DNA from: JBGTGG01 sp964398945
Lineage (GTDB): Bacteria; Bacteroidota; Bacteroidia; Cytophagales; Cyclobacteriaceae
Assembly: GCA_964398945.1 (NCBI GenBank)
Contig: CAYNOT010000004.1
Coordinates: 177,568-241,567, forward strand
DNA: 64,000 nt
Direction: 5' to 3'
The notes under the pieces were generated by a model. That model was given only the letters and a program-made list of their open reading frames with translations, was not told where the DNA came from and searched no databases. How positions within the stretch are numbered: the first letter of the stretch is position 1; the number at the start of each line of letters is the position of its first letter. The translations under genes were made by a program, and so were the position numbers. This document shows positions 46,841 to 56,104 of this stretch, one piece after another.

Positions 46841-47284
46841 ATGACCATTACTATCAAAAAATTACTGCTTGCAGATGATGATGTTGACGATTGCCTTTTT
46901 TTCAGGGAGGCATTGGATGAACTACAGCTGACCGTTAATTTAATAACCGCCAAAGATGGCGAAGAATTAATGAATTTGTTGAACCGGATATCGTCCAGCC
47001 TTCCGGATGTCCTTTTCCTTGATTTAAACATGCCACGCAAGAATGGTTTTGATTGCCTTATGGAGATAAAAGGAAATAAAAAATTCGACTTGCTCCCCGT
47101 TGTGATATTTTCGACTTCTTATGATGGGGACGTTGTGAATAAACTGTATGAAGCGGGGGCGCATTATTATATCCGGAAGCCAAGTGAATTTTCCAACATC
47201 AAAAAATTTATACTCAAGGCATTAAGCTTACTATCATCCAGCAAAAAGAAGCCATCATTGGATGGGTTTGTTATCAATAGTTGA
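46841..47284 (+). CDS. Single-domain response regulator
   Basis: This 147-residue CheY-like receiver has acidic cluster LADDDVDDCLFF at the start, phospho-Asp in VLFLDLNMPRKNGFDCL, Thr/Ser in IFSTSYDGDVV, and the Lys in YIRKPSEF. No output domain is present. Bacteroidota often pair such receivers with PAS kinases; two kinase genes lie on the opposite strand at 48192-51497, separated by one lipoprotein gene. Confidence 0.9.
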   Translation: MTITIKKLLLADDDVDDCLFFREALDELQLTVNLITAKDGEELMNLLNRISSSLPDVLFLDLNMPRKNGFDCLMEIKGNKKFDLLPVVIFSTSYDGDVVNKLYEAGAHYYIRKPSEFSNIKKFILKALSLLSSSKKKPSLDGFVINS

Positions 47285-47415
47285 TTATTGGAGAGGATGT
47301 GTGGGGATCACCACTGCATTCATCCTTATCGAGAAAACGAAGAAGTGGTTTTTTAAATACCTTTGTAGCAACCGGGCGAAACCATTGGAAATCCGGGAAT
47401 TAAATTTTTCAGGTT

Positions 47416-48174
47416 ATGAAGAAAATAGTTTCGAAAAGTATTGCCGTGTTCATACTGGCAGTTGGTTTTTCCTTTCTGTTCAGTGGGTGTTATAAAAAGA
47501 AAAGCGAACAACTTCAATCAACGGTTGATTCGTTGCAATTTGCGTTGGAATCCAGCCAAAGAATTGTAATGCAGTTGGGGGAAATTGATGCGTTGATGGA
47601 TTCCATTGATGCTACGCGCAGGGTTTTACGTGCCAATGTTGTTGAAGGTACTTCGTATAAAAATTACATAAACCGATTGCAGGACCTGAATACCTATATC
47701 AAGGATACGCAAATTAAAATAGATGAACTGGAGAACACTGCTAAAACAGTAGTAGCGCTTCAATCATCCTTGCGGAAGTTAAAAACGGACCTTGATTTTC
47801 GAACCCAGGAAATATCTGCTTTAAAGCTTGAGGTTTCAAAGTCCAGACATGCAAATGACTCCATGGCACTTGCCATTGCCCAACGTGATTCTACGTTGAT
47901 GGCCAAAGATGAGTTGATAAAAGTAAATGAAGCAATTATTGCTTCAATCGAAATCTCCATGCATGATACAAATGAAGCCAACCAACTGAAGATGGCAGAG
48001 CTGTATTACAACCAGGCAAAGGCCCAGGAAGAAGTGGGGGCACGGACAAATTTTGCACCGCGCAAGAAAAGGGAAGCATTGCGGGATGCCCTCGAACTGT
48101 ATAAAATTGCATTGTCGTTGGGCAAAAAAGAAGCGCAGGAACGAATTGATATCCTTGAAAAAGAATTAGGCTAG
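47416..48174 (+). CDS. Coiled-coil lipoprotein of unknown function
   Basis: This 252-residue protein has a lipoprotein signal (VFILAVGFSFLFSGC, Cys about 25). A long helical coiled coil follows (about 30-180, with repeated leucine heptads such as LQSTVDSLQFALESS and LENTAKTVVALQSSLRKLK). A short TPR-like tail (QLKMAELYYNQAKAQEEVGAR, then ALRDALELYKIALSLGKKEA) ends the protein. No enzyme motif is seen. It resembles periplasmic structural lipoproteins of Bacteroidota. Confidence 0.65.
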   Translation: MKKIVSKSIAVFILAVGFSFLFSGCYKKKSEQLQSTVDSLQFALESSQRIVMQLGEIDALMDSIDATRRVLRANVVEGTSYKNYINRLQDLNTYIKDTQIKIDELENTAKTVVALQSSLRKLKTDLDFRTQEISALKLEVSKSRHANDSMALAIAQRDSTLMAKDELIKVNEAIIASIEISMHDTNEANQLKMAELYYNQAKAQEEVGARTNFAPRKKREALRDALELYKIALSLGKKEAQERIDILEKELG

Positions 48175-48191
48175 CAAAGCAAACCCAAATG

Positions 48192-49631
48192 CTATTGTGC
48201 AGTTTTAAAATAGATAGAGAATGTGGTCCCTACACCCACTTCACTTTCCACCGCCATCCCGGCATTGTGACTATTAAAAATATTTTTGGTAGACGTTAAC
48301 CCAAGCCCCATTCCATTTTGTTTTGCAGTAAAGAAGGGATCAAAAAGTTTATTCAGATTTTCTTGGGCAATTCCTTTTCCATTGTCAGAGATCAATACGA
48401 CCAGCGAACCATTTTCATATGAAAGGTCTATCATCAGCTGCCCTTCACCGGGGGCCATTGCCTCAATAGAATTAATGATGATGTTCAAAAAGGCAATTTT
48501 GATTTTGTCTTTATCCAACAGGACGCGCGGCAAGCCCACTTCATACTTTTTGCGAAGCCTTATTTGGTTTAAATTGATACGGTCGATGGCAAGGTCAATT
48601 GCTGCATCCAAGACATCGGCAACGGAAGTAAGTTCAAGCTCCAACTCCTTTGGTTTGGAAGAGCTCAACATTTCGTCAACCAATTGGGCAATGCGCAAGG
48701 CATTTCTTTCAATAATGTCCAGGTACAATTTTGCAGGATCACTATCCGGTGGTATTTCACTTCTGATTTGTTCGAGCGCAAGGTTTAGGTTGGTAAGTGG
48801 GTTTCGGACTTCATGTGCAATAGTCCTTGCAATTTTTCCGGTCAGGGAAAGCCGCTCAGCCACCAGCAGGTCTTCTTCTGCTTTCTTTCGGATGGTAAGA
48901 TCGTGGATCAGGCCCTGGTAACAACAAAAGTCATCGGCCTGGTCGGGTATATAGACGCAATTCATTATACAATTTTTTTTTTCACCGCTTTTGGTTGTAC
49001 AAACAACTTCAAAATCCTTGACCTGTCCGGTTTGTTGCAAGGTCTCTTGAAAGGTATTGTATTCATTTTTATTTTGAAAAATTGTTTCAATATATACCTT
49101 GTCTTGGGGTTGGTATCCAAAAAATTCCAAGAAGGAATTGTTCATTTCAACGATATGGAAATTGGAAGTAGCCAAAAAGATGGGGTCGATCGAGCGTTCA
49201 AATAGTGAACTGTATTTTTTTTCCTTTTCGTCAAGCGCTTTGATTATTTGGCCTTTGCTGAGTGAATAGCGAATACTCCGTTCCAGTATGGATGAATTGA
49301 GTTCCGCTTTTACGAGATAATCGGAAGCACCATATTTACTGGCATCCCGGTCTACCATCACGTCTCCTTTTCCGGTAAGGATTATGGAAGGTGTAAGTAT
49401 TTTTTTATGGTAAAGGTATTTTATCAGGTCCAATCCACTTTCGCTGCCAAGCCTGTAATCAATCAGGAAGATATCAAAATGACCTTCCGCCAGCAGCATA
49501 CGTGCTTTTACCGGTGCTGATTCCCAGGTTACATTGAATTTGAAGTTTTCAATTTCCTCCAAATATTCACGGGTAAGGAATGCGTCATCCTCATCGTCTT
49601 CAATTAATAATAAATCGATTATTTGCTTCAT
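48192..49631 (-). CDS. Hybrid sensor: receiver-PAS-histidine kinase
   Basis: This 479-residue cytoplasmic protein has an N-terminal receiver (LLLIEDDEDDAFL, phospho-Asp in FLIDYRLGSESG), then a PAS domain (about 145-265), HisKA with the His in IAHEVRNPLTNLN, and HATPase (N-box NIIINSIEAM, G-boxes ISDNGKGIAQENLNKLF and GMGLGLTSTK). The ATG at 49631 gives the normal receiver start. It follows the CHASE3 kinase with a gap of 18 bases, so the two probably form a phosphorelay. Confidence 0.9.
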   Translation of the reverse strand: MKQIIDLLLIEDDEDDAFLTREYLEEIENFKFNVTWESAPVKARMLLAEGHFDIFLIDYRLGSESGLDLIKYLYHKKILTPSIILTGKGDVMVDRDASKYGASDYLVKAELNSSILERSIRYSLSKGQIIKALDEKEKKYSSLFERSIDPIFLATSNFHIVEMNNSFLEFFGYQPQDKVYIETIFQNKNEYNTFQETLQQTGQVKDFEVVCTTKSGEKKNCIMNCVYIPDQADDFCCYQGLIHDLTIRKKAEEDLLVAERLSLTGKIARTIAHEVRNPLTNLNLALEQIRSEIPPDSDPAKLYLDIIERNALRIAQLVDEMLSSSKPKELELELTSVADVLDAAIDLAIDRINLNQIRLRKKYEVGLPRVLLDKDKIKIAFLNIIINSIEAMAPGEGQLMIDLSYENGSLVVLISDNGKGIAQENLNKLFDPFFTAKQNGMGLGLTSTKNIFNSHNAGMAVESEVGVGTTFSIYFKTAQ

Positions 49632-49649
49632 GAACAAAAGGGTTAACAA

Positions 49650-51497
49650 TTAAATTCTTCCTGGATTATAGTGTTCATTTGTATTCTGTGGCAGGGTGAT
49701 GATAAATTCTGAACCAACCCCTTCCGTGCTTTTTGCTGTGATGTTGCCCTTGTGGTTCGCAACAATTTTCTTGCAGATAGCCAGCCCAATGCCGGTACCT
49801 TCATATACGATACGGCCATGCAGCCGTTGAAAGATATTGAATATTTTGTTTGCATATTTTTCATCAAAACCAATTCCATTGTCTTTAACATGAATGCGTA
49901 TATATTGTGTGGTTGCCGGCAAATCTATGGGTGTGTTTTCTTCCAACATATCGGCCCCGATAATTTTTCCACTGATTTCAATGTGCGGTGCTTCATTCTC
50001 TTTATGGAACTTGACAGCATTGCTGATCAGGTTTTGGAAAAGCCTTTTAATTTGTACACGGTCACCATGGAAATGTGGGATTTTTTTAACATGAATCGTA
50101 CTGCCTGTAGAGCTTAGCTGGATATCAAGGTCTTCCTTTACTTCTTTTATAATGGCATGCGGATCGAGCGGTTCCAATATTTTTTCCACACGCGAAACCC
50201 GTGAAAAGGAAAGCAAGTCTTCAATCAATAATTGCATCCGTGAAGAAGAGGATTGCATACGCCTGATATAGTCTGCACCTTGTTCGCCCAATAATGGACT
50301 GAACTTGGTCATCAACCGGTCACCGAATGCCCGTATTTTTCGCAATGGTTCCTGTAGATCGTGCGATGCTGCATAGGCAAATTGTTCGAGGTCTTCATTG
50401 GAGCGTACTAACTCATCGTTGTATTGCTTTAGCTGTTTCTCGTTGAGTGTGCTATCGGTTACATCGATTACCACGCCCAGTACAATACTTTCGCGATCGC
50501 CATTTTTTTTCTGTGGTTTGTTGGTGATGGTGAGATAGGTTATTTTCCCATCTCTTTTCAATAGCCGGTAATCAATCGTTATACCTTTTTTAACAGCGCG
50601 TATATCCTGAATGAACATTTCAATAAGGGGCTTGTCTTCCGGTAAAATATTTTCAAGAAAGGTGTCGAGCGTGATGATGTCTTCCTCCTGTTTGCCATAG
50701 ATGTTGTAAAGTCCATCGGACCATACAACTACATCGTCTTTTTCTGTCCATTTCCAACTTCCCATTTCCGCGATGTTTTCGGCTTCGTTTAAAATAACCT
50801 TGCGTTCTGCCATCAGGTTCATCTGAACCTTTTGATCTTCCAACGTTTGAAAGAGCAATTGCTGTGTGGACCTACTGCGGTCGAGGGCCTGGAGGATACG
50901 TGTAAACATTACCACCAATCCCATTAACGCAAGCATGGCATAAGTCAATAAAGCAATGGGGGTTATTTTTTTGTAGCGCGACTCGTTGCCAATCCTATTG
51001 AGGTACACCAATTGCTCAGTATCCACCATTTGTGTAACATGTCTTCGAATGGCATCCATATTGTCTTTGCTGCGTGCCAAAATCCTGCTTTCATAGCGGT
51101 CCATATATAAGTGTGTTGAATTGGTATTGGCAACAATGTTGGAAATAATGATAAACTGGTTGTCGGTCAATGCCTTTAATGTATCCAGGTTTTTCCTTTG
51201 CGTTTCATCTTCAATCAAGCTGTCAAGTTTTTTAAACTGGATGGGCAATAATTTGATTGCCGAAAAATAAGGATATAGGTACGTGGTGTCGTTGGTAAGT
51301 TGAAAACCGCGCTGCCCAATTTCCGCATCTTTGATGATCGAGAATGCCAGTTGGATTTCTTTAATCAAATCGTTGGAATGGCGCACCAGGCGCACCTCCG
51401 TAGTATAGTTTTCGAGATTTTTATAGGTAATCAAGCTGATGAACAGCATAGTCACAACAATGGCAAGAAATATCAGCTTTAGATAGAATTTCTTCAT
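49650..51497 (-). CDS. CHASE3-PAS sensor histidine kinase
   Basis: This 615-residue membrane kinase has two transmembrane helices (about 5-27 and 165-190) flanking a CHASE3-type domain (QLAFSIIKDAEIGQRGFQLTND). A PAS domain follows (about 225-370, with AEMGSWKWTEKDDVVVWSD). HisKA has the His in AYAASHDLQEPLRKIRAFG, and HATPase has FQNLISNAVKFHKE and VKDNGIGFDEKYANKIFNIFQRLH. The ATG at 51497 starts at the membrane segment; upstream in-frame residues lack signal character. The ligand is unknown. Confidence 0.9.
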   Translation of the reverse strand: MKKFYLKLIFLAIVVTMLFISLITYKNLENYTTEVRLVRHSNDLIKEIQLAFSIIKDAEIGQRGFQLTNDTTYLYPYFSAIKLLPIQFKKLDSLIEDETQRKNLDTLKALTDNQFIIISNIVANTNSTHLYMDRYESRILARSKDNMDAIRRHVTQMVDTEQLVYLNRIGNESRYKKITPIALLTYAMLALMGLVVMFTRILQALDRSRSTQQLLFQTLEDQKVQMNLMAERKVILNEAENIAEMGSWKWTEKDDVVVWSDGLYNIYGKQEEDIITLDTFLENILPEDKPLIEMFIQDIRAVKKGITIDYRLLKRDGKITYLTITNKPQKKNGDRESIVLGVVIDVTDSTLNEKQLKQYNDELVRSNEDLEQFAYAASHDLQEPLRKIRAFGDRLMTKFSPLLGEQGADYIRRMQSSSSRMQLLIEDLLSFSRVSRVEKILEPLDPHAIIKEVKEDLDIQLSSTGSTIHVKKIPHFHGDRVQIKRLFQNLISNAVKFHKENEAPHIEISGKIIGADMLEENTPIDLPATTQYIRIHVKDNGIGFDEKYANKIFNIFQRLHGRIVYEGTGIGLAICKKIVANHKGNITAKSTEGVGSEFIITLPQNTNEHYNPGRI

Positions 51498-51678
51498 AGA
51501 TGTGGAAAAGTTGCTACAGAAGTGTGGATTTTTTTCACTGTAAAATAGTAATATAGAAATTAAATACCCCTTATTTAAAGGTAAATAATAGCTTCCGCCA
51601 GTACATCTTGTATAGTGTGCAATAATCAATCAATATTTTCACAAACACGGGTTGTGTCGGAAAGGTATTTTCTGAAAA

Positions 51679-52644
51679 TCAATTCACGCTTTTGTCCAGG
51701 AAATCCAATACATATTTTACCGTTGGTGTGAACCACGGATTGAAAAGCCAAAAAGCGTGTGGGGCACGATCCATAAAATGGGTTTCGGTGTGCGTTCCAT
51801 ATCGTTTCATTTTTTCAATATACGCTTGACGGCCTGCCAGAAACCTTGGATGGATGCTCGCTAAAAACAAGGTTGGTGGTGTTAATTGATCTACATGGTT
51901 CAATGCAGACGCTTCCTCCCAAATTTCAGGCACTTCAGTTGAAGACCCACCCAACCATTGGCCCGCCACTTCACCCTCGGCTGAATCGGGATGGATAAAT
52001 GCCAGCACGCCATCAATATCCACGATTGCTGCAACACGGCCTTTTGTTTCTTTGTGGTAAAAGTTAGCAGGTTGATTATAAGTGGTTCCAATAAGTGCAG
52101 CCAACTGTCCACCCGCAGAACATCCGATTATTATTATTTTTCCGGTGTTGATATTGTATTCTTTTGCGTGGTCACTCATCCAGCTAATGGCATCATAAAG
52201 ATCAAACACGGCTGCGGGGTAAGGGGCCTCCAACGACATGCGGTATTCGGGGGCGATCACAAAATATCCCGATGCCGCTAATTTTTCTGCCATCGGTGTC
52301 ATCAATGATTTATCACCGGATCGCCAGCCGCCACCATGGATAATCAAAATCCCGGGAATATCTTTTTTTCTTTTCGTTGGATAGAAGATGTTGGCGGTAA
52401 GTTTTCTGTCACCGATGGTTTTGTAAATAATTTCCTGTTCGGTTTTTGTTTTTTTTGAAGGATTGGAACTGGCCGCAGTAATGTTGATGTCTTTATCAGT
52501 ATTGTTTTGCTGTGCTTTTTTCAACGCACGCTCCAGTGTGTAGCTGGTGTCACGTTGTTGCACAATTTGTTGCGCAGTTTGTTGCGCACAAAGGGTGTTG
52601 CCAATGCCTATGATCAATGCTGTGATGCACAAAATAATTTTCAT
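51679..52644 (-). CDS. Exported alpha/beta-hydrolase (BD-FAE-type esterase)
   Basis: This 321-residue protein has a signal peptide (ITALIIGIGNTLCAQ), oxyanion motif HGGGWRSG, nucleophile elbow GCSAGG (GxSxG), and a C-terminal His in DRAPHAFWLF. This is the feruloyl/acetyl-esterase-like branch common in pectin and xylan loci. It diverges from the GH105-GH43 pair, with about 80 bases between starts. It may remove acetyl or feruloyl groups from pectin or xylan. The ATG at 52644 fits the signal peptide. Confidence 0.8.
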   Translation of the reverse strand: MKIILCITALIIGIGNTLCAQQTAQQIVQQRDTSYTLERALKKAQQNNTDKDINITAASSNPSKKTKTEQEIIYKTIGDRKLTANIFYPTKRKKDIPGILIIHGGGWRSGDKSLMTPMAEKLAASGYFVIAPEYRMSLEAPYPAAVFDLYDAISWMSDHAKEYNINTGKIIIIGCSAGGQLAALIGTTYNQPANFYHKETKGRVAAIVDIDGVLAFIHPDSAEGEVAGQWLGGSSTEVPEIWEEASALNHVDQLTPPTLFLASIHPRFLAGRQAYIEKMKRYGTHTETHFMDRAPHAFWLFNPWFTPTVKYVLDFLDKSVN

Positions 52645-52727
52645 GTCATTTATTTGCTTGCGAAGATCGTAAATTAATTGCACCGCTTATAAAATCCACT
52701 TCATCGCTACTATCAATCCGTGTATAT

Positions 52728-53966
52728 TTGAAGCCAGTGAAATCATTACAAACCACAATGAGCATGTCCAATATTCTACCGTACACACAATTAATTGTTC
52801 TGGCACTTTTAATTTCCTGCAAGCAACAAGCTACAGAAAAAGCTGCGGATCGTCCCGCACCCATGTATATACAAATGGCGGATTCCGAGTTGGAGCGAAA
52901 CCCTGATCCACGGTTGATTGATTTTCGCGATAAACCGAAATGGGAATATACAAACGGATTGATGTGCTCTGCCTTTCTTAAAGTGTGGCGTGAAACAAAC
53001 GATCAAAAATATTTTACGTACGTGAAGGCCTATGCCGATTCGATGATTACGGAAAGTGCCGATATCCTCACGTACAAAAAATCGGATTATAATATCGACA
53101 GGGTAAACCCTGGAAAGTTCCTCATCGAATTATATAAGGAAACCAATGAGGAAAAATATAGAATGGCAATCGACACGTTACGCGATCAGATGCGCTACCA
53201 CCCGCGGACTTCTGAAGGTGGGTTTTGGCATAAGAAAATCTATCCTTACCAAATGTGGTTGGATGGACTGTACATGGGCTCCCCGTTTTTGGCGCAGTAT
53301 GCACGGGAGTTCAATGAACCCGGACTTTTTGATGATGTGTACAATCAGGTTTATCTCATCGACAAATATACATGGGTTGAGGAGAAAGGTCTGTACTATC
53401 ACGGTTGGGATGAGTCACGTGAACAACAATGGGCAAACAAAGAAACCGGTAGGTCGCCCCATAGTTGGGGAAGGGCGATGGGTTGGTTTGCGATGGCACT
53501 TGTTGATATGCTGGACTATTTCCCTGAAGACCATCCAAAGCGTGAAGCGATATTGTCTATCCATAAAAAAATGGCGAATGCGATTCTTGAAAACCAACAT
53601 GCATCCGGACTTTGGTGGCAGGTGCTGGACAAACCGGATGAAAAAGACAATTATCTGGAAGGATCCGTTTCCAGTATGTTCACGTATTTTCTTTTGAAAT
53701 CTGTAAACAAAGGATACTTAACTGGTGAATTTCTTTCTGCCGGAAAAAAAGGATATGAAGGGATTTTAAATTCACTACTAAAACAAAATGAAGATGGGAC
53801 CGTCAGCCTCACGCAGGTTTGTGGTGTAGCCGGCCTGGGTGGGGATCCTTATCGTGATGGATCTTTTGAATATTATGTGCATGAGATTATCCGTGACAAT
53901 GATCCAAAAGGAGTGGGGCCGTTTATCATGGCAGGTATCGAGTATAAACATATTGAAGCTGAATAG
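52728..53966 (+). CDS. GH105 (GH88-like) unsaturated rhamnogalacturonyl hydrolase
   Basis: This 412-residue lipoprotein has a signal with K2, K5 and lipobox ALLISC (Cys about 31). The (alpha/alpha)6 barrel shows FWHKKIYPYQMWLDGLYMGSPFLAQYA, where the Asp is the expected catalytic residue, and SPHSWGRAMGWFAMALVDMLDYFP. It hydrates the unsaturated uronyl group of lyase-made rhamnogalacturonan or similar oligosaccharides. Starts at 52758 or 52764 are possible but lose the basic residues of the signal. It is followed after 8 bases by GH43. Confidence 0.87.
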   Translation: MKPVKSLQTTMSMSNILPYTQLIVLALLISCKQQATEKAADRPAPMYIQMADSELERNPDPRLIDFRDKPKWEYTNGLMCSAFLKVWRETNDQKYFTYVKAYADSMITESADILTYKKSDYNIDRVNPGKFLIELYKETNEEKYRMAIDTLRDQMRYHPRTSEGGFWHKKIYPYQMWLDGLYMGSPFLAQYAREFNEPGLFDDVYNQVYLIDKYTWVEEKGLYYHGWDESREQQWANKETGRSPHSWGRAMGWFAMALVDMLDYFPEDHPKREAILSIHKKMANAILENQHASGLWWQVLDKPDEKDNYLEGSVSSMFTYFLLKSVNKGYLTGEFLSAGKKGYEGILNSLLKQNEDGTVSLTQVCGVAGLGGDPYRDGSFEYYVHEIIRDNDPKGVGPFIMAGIEYKHIEAE

Positions 53967-53974
53967 ACAAGCAG

Positions 53975-55600
53975 ATGGTTCGATCACTGAAGTACACTTT
54001 ATTGTTTTTACTGGGAAGTGTATACATGGATGCGTTGTGCCAGCAACGCTCTTCGGATTTTGTTTCCAAAGTTTGGTCGCCCGACAATGGGGATGGCACG
54101 TATAAAAACCCGATCATTGATGCGGATTATTCTGATCCGGATATCTGCAAGGCCGGGGATGATTTTTATATGACCTCATCGTCTTTTAATTCAGTTCCTG
54201 CACTTCCTGTTTTGCACTCGAAAGATTTAGTGAACTGGGAAATCATCAACTACGCAATTCCTGAATTTCCTGATAATTATTATGATACACCACAACATGG
54301 CAATGGCGTTTGGGCTCCGTGTATTCGTTATCATGCAGGTATTTTTTATATCTACTGGGGCGACCCCGATCGTGGTATCTATAGGGTACAGACCAAGGAT
54401 CCACGAAGCGACTGGTCGGCCCCCGTACTGGTAAAAAAGGCAGCCGGCAATATTGATCCGAGCCCGCTGTGGGATGATGATGGCCGTGTGTATTTGGTAC
54501 ATGCGTTTGCGCACAGCAGGGCAGGCGTAAACAGTATTTTACAAGTAGTGGAACTTTCAAAAGACGGATCGCAAACAATTGATAAAGGGAGGATTGTTTT
54601 TGATGGACACAAAGACCATCCCACCATTGAAGGGCCTAAGTTTTACAAACGAAATGGATACTACTACATTTTTGCACCAGCCGGAGGTGTGCCAACGGGG
54701 TGGCAATTGGTTTTACGTTCCAAAAATATTTATGGGCCTTATGAAGAAAAAATTGTATTGGCACAAGGCAACACACCCATTAACGGTCCACATCAAGGTG
54801 GCTGGGTTGAGCTGGACAATGGTGAAAACTGGTTTGTACATTTCCAGGATAAAGAAGCGTATGGACGTGTGGTACATTTGCAACCCGTCACGTGGATTGA
54901 TGATTGGCCCATCATGGGGAATGATAAAGACGGTGATGGAACAGGTGAGCCCTATTTAGTACATAAGAAACCGAACCTTCCAAAACAAAAACCACATACC
55001 CCTGTTGACACCGATGAATTTACCAGTGAAATACCTGGACTCCAATGGCAATGGAATGCAACACCAAAGACAGGGTTCTATAGTTTGAAATCGAACCCGG
55101 GCCAAATTAGATTAAATACCCAACCCGTTCCGGAGAGGGTACTAAATCTGTGGATGTCGCCCAATCTTATGCTTCAAAAATTTCCTGCGGAAGTTTTTTC
55201 AAATACCATTAAAATGGATGCCAGTCATTTGAACGATGGGGAAGAATCCGGTTTGATTGTATTTGGGTTGGATTATGCGAGCGTGGTTGTAAAAAAAACG
55301 GGAGGCAATTATCTGATAGAACAACGGGTTTGTATGAAGGCCGATCAAAACAGGCCTGAAAAAGTGAATGCAAAAGTGGAGACAAAAAATTCAAATGTCT
55401 GGCTGAAATTACAAGTTGCGAAAGGTGGTAACGTTAGTTTCTCCTATAGTTCAGACGGAAAAGATTTCATTCGCATTGGGGAAAAATTTACTGCAAGAGA
55501 AGGAAAATGGGTGGGGGCGAAGACGGGCATCTATGCTGTGCGTCCAGGGGTTACCGGATTGGGTGGGTACAGTTTGATTGACTGGTTCAGGGTGGACTAA
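53975..55600 (+). CDS. GH43 beta-xylosidase/arabinofuranosidase
   Basis: This 541-residue exported enzyme has a signal peptide (LLFLLGSVYMDALCQ). The five-bladed propeller shows base Asp in NPIIDADYSDPDICKAG, DPSPLWDDDGRVYLVHAF, and acid Glu in HPTIEGPKFYKRNGYYY. A C-terminal beta-sandwich (about 350-540) is of the GH43-linked xylosidase type. It would remove xylose or arabinose from hemicellulose or pectin side chains. The gene follows GH105, and its end overlaps the decayed pectinesterase. Substrate is uncertain. Confidence 0.86.
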   Translation: MVRSLKYTLLFLLGSVYMDALCQQRSSDFVSKVWSPDNGDGTYKNPIIDADYSDPDICKAGDDFYMTSSSFNSVPALPVLHSKDLVNWEIINYAIPEFPDNYYDTPQHGNGVWAPCIRYHAGIFYIYWGDPDRGIYRVQTKDPRSDWSAPVLVKKAAGNIDPSPLWDDDGRVYLVHAFAHSRAGVNSILQVVELSKDGSQTIDKGRIVFDGHKDHPTIEGPKFYKRNGYYYIFAPAGGVPTGWQLVLRSKNIYGPYEEKIVLAQGNTPINGPHQGGWVELDNGENWFVHFQDKEAYGRVVHLQPVTWIDDWPIMGNDKDGDGTGEPYLVHKKPNLPKQKPHTPVDTDEFTSEIPGLQWQWNATPKTGFYSLKSNPGQIRLNTQPVPERVLNLWMSPNLMLQKFPAEVFSNTIKMDASHLNDGEESGLIVFGLDYASVVVKKTGGNYLIEQRVCMKADQNRPEKVNAKVETKNSNVWLKLQVAKGGNVSFSYSSDGKDFIRIGEKFTAREGKWVGAKTGIYAVRPGVTGLGGYSLIDWFRVD

Positions 55601-55605
55601 ATCTG

Positions 55606-56021
55606 TTCATGGGATTTCTTGTTTTTTATTGGTTGATGTTCATCACATTACGGCAGCGTCCACTCCGGAAGGTGCTCTTTACGGATTTGTTTTTAAGGAT
55701 TGTAAAATCTCAGGTTCAACCGAAAGGGGACGTGTATACCTGGGCCGGCCCTGGCGACCGTACGCTAAAACAGTTTTTATTGATTGTGAACTCAGTGAGG
55801 TGATAAACCAGAAGGGTGGGACCATTGGCGTGATGAAGAAAAAAAGAAGACGGCTTTTTATGCAGATGGAAATACGGGGGCCGGGGTGCGACAACAGCAC
55901 GACAACAGCACAAAGAGTAGCATGGTCACATCAACTTAAAAAGGAAGACTTGGGAAATTATACGTTGGAAAGGTTTTTGGGGATTGGAACCCGTAAATTC
56001 CTGAATCCCTCAAGATATTAA
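55606..56021 (+). pseudogene. Pectin methylesterase (CE8) remnant with frameshifts
   Basis: The C-terminal third of a pectinesterase is recognisable: ITAASTPEGALYGFVFKDCK, then GRVYLGRPWRPYAKTVFIDCEL. After this the frame shifts by one base (EGWDHWRDEEKKKTAFYADGN, around 55810-55885) and then shifts back (VAWSHQLKKEDLGNYTLERF). A third shift reads DWNP then stop. The N-terminal catalytic part is missing. No intact start gives a full protein. The gene has decayed next to intact GH105 and GH43 genes, so the pectin side of this cluster seems to be losing genes. Confidence 0.85.
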
Positions 56022-56104
56022 TCGCTTATTTTTAGATTTTCGAACTGAAATTTACCGGATATGTTTAACTAGGGGACTGGATTGGGTAATATAATAGAAA
56101 GTGT

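Noticed and set aside
52561..52600. TTGCGCA repeats resembling the palindrome at 319
   Set aside because: They lie inside the signal-peptide coding region of the esterase as direct repeats, not as an inverted repeat.
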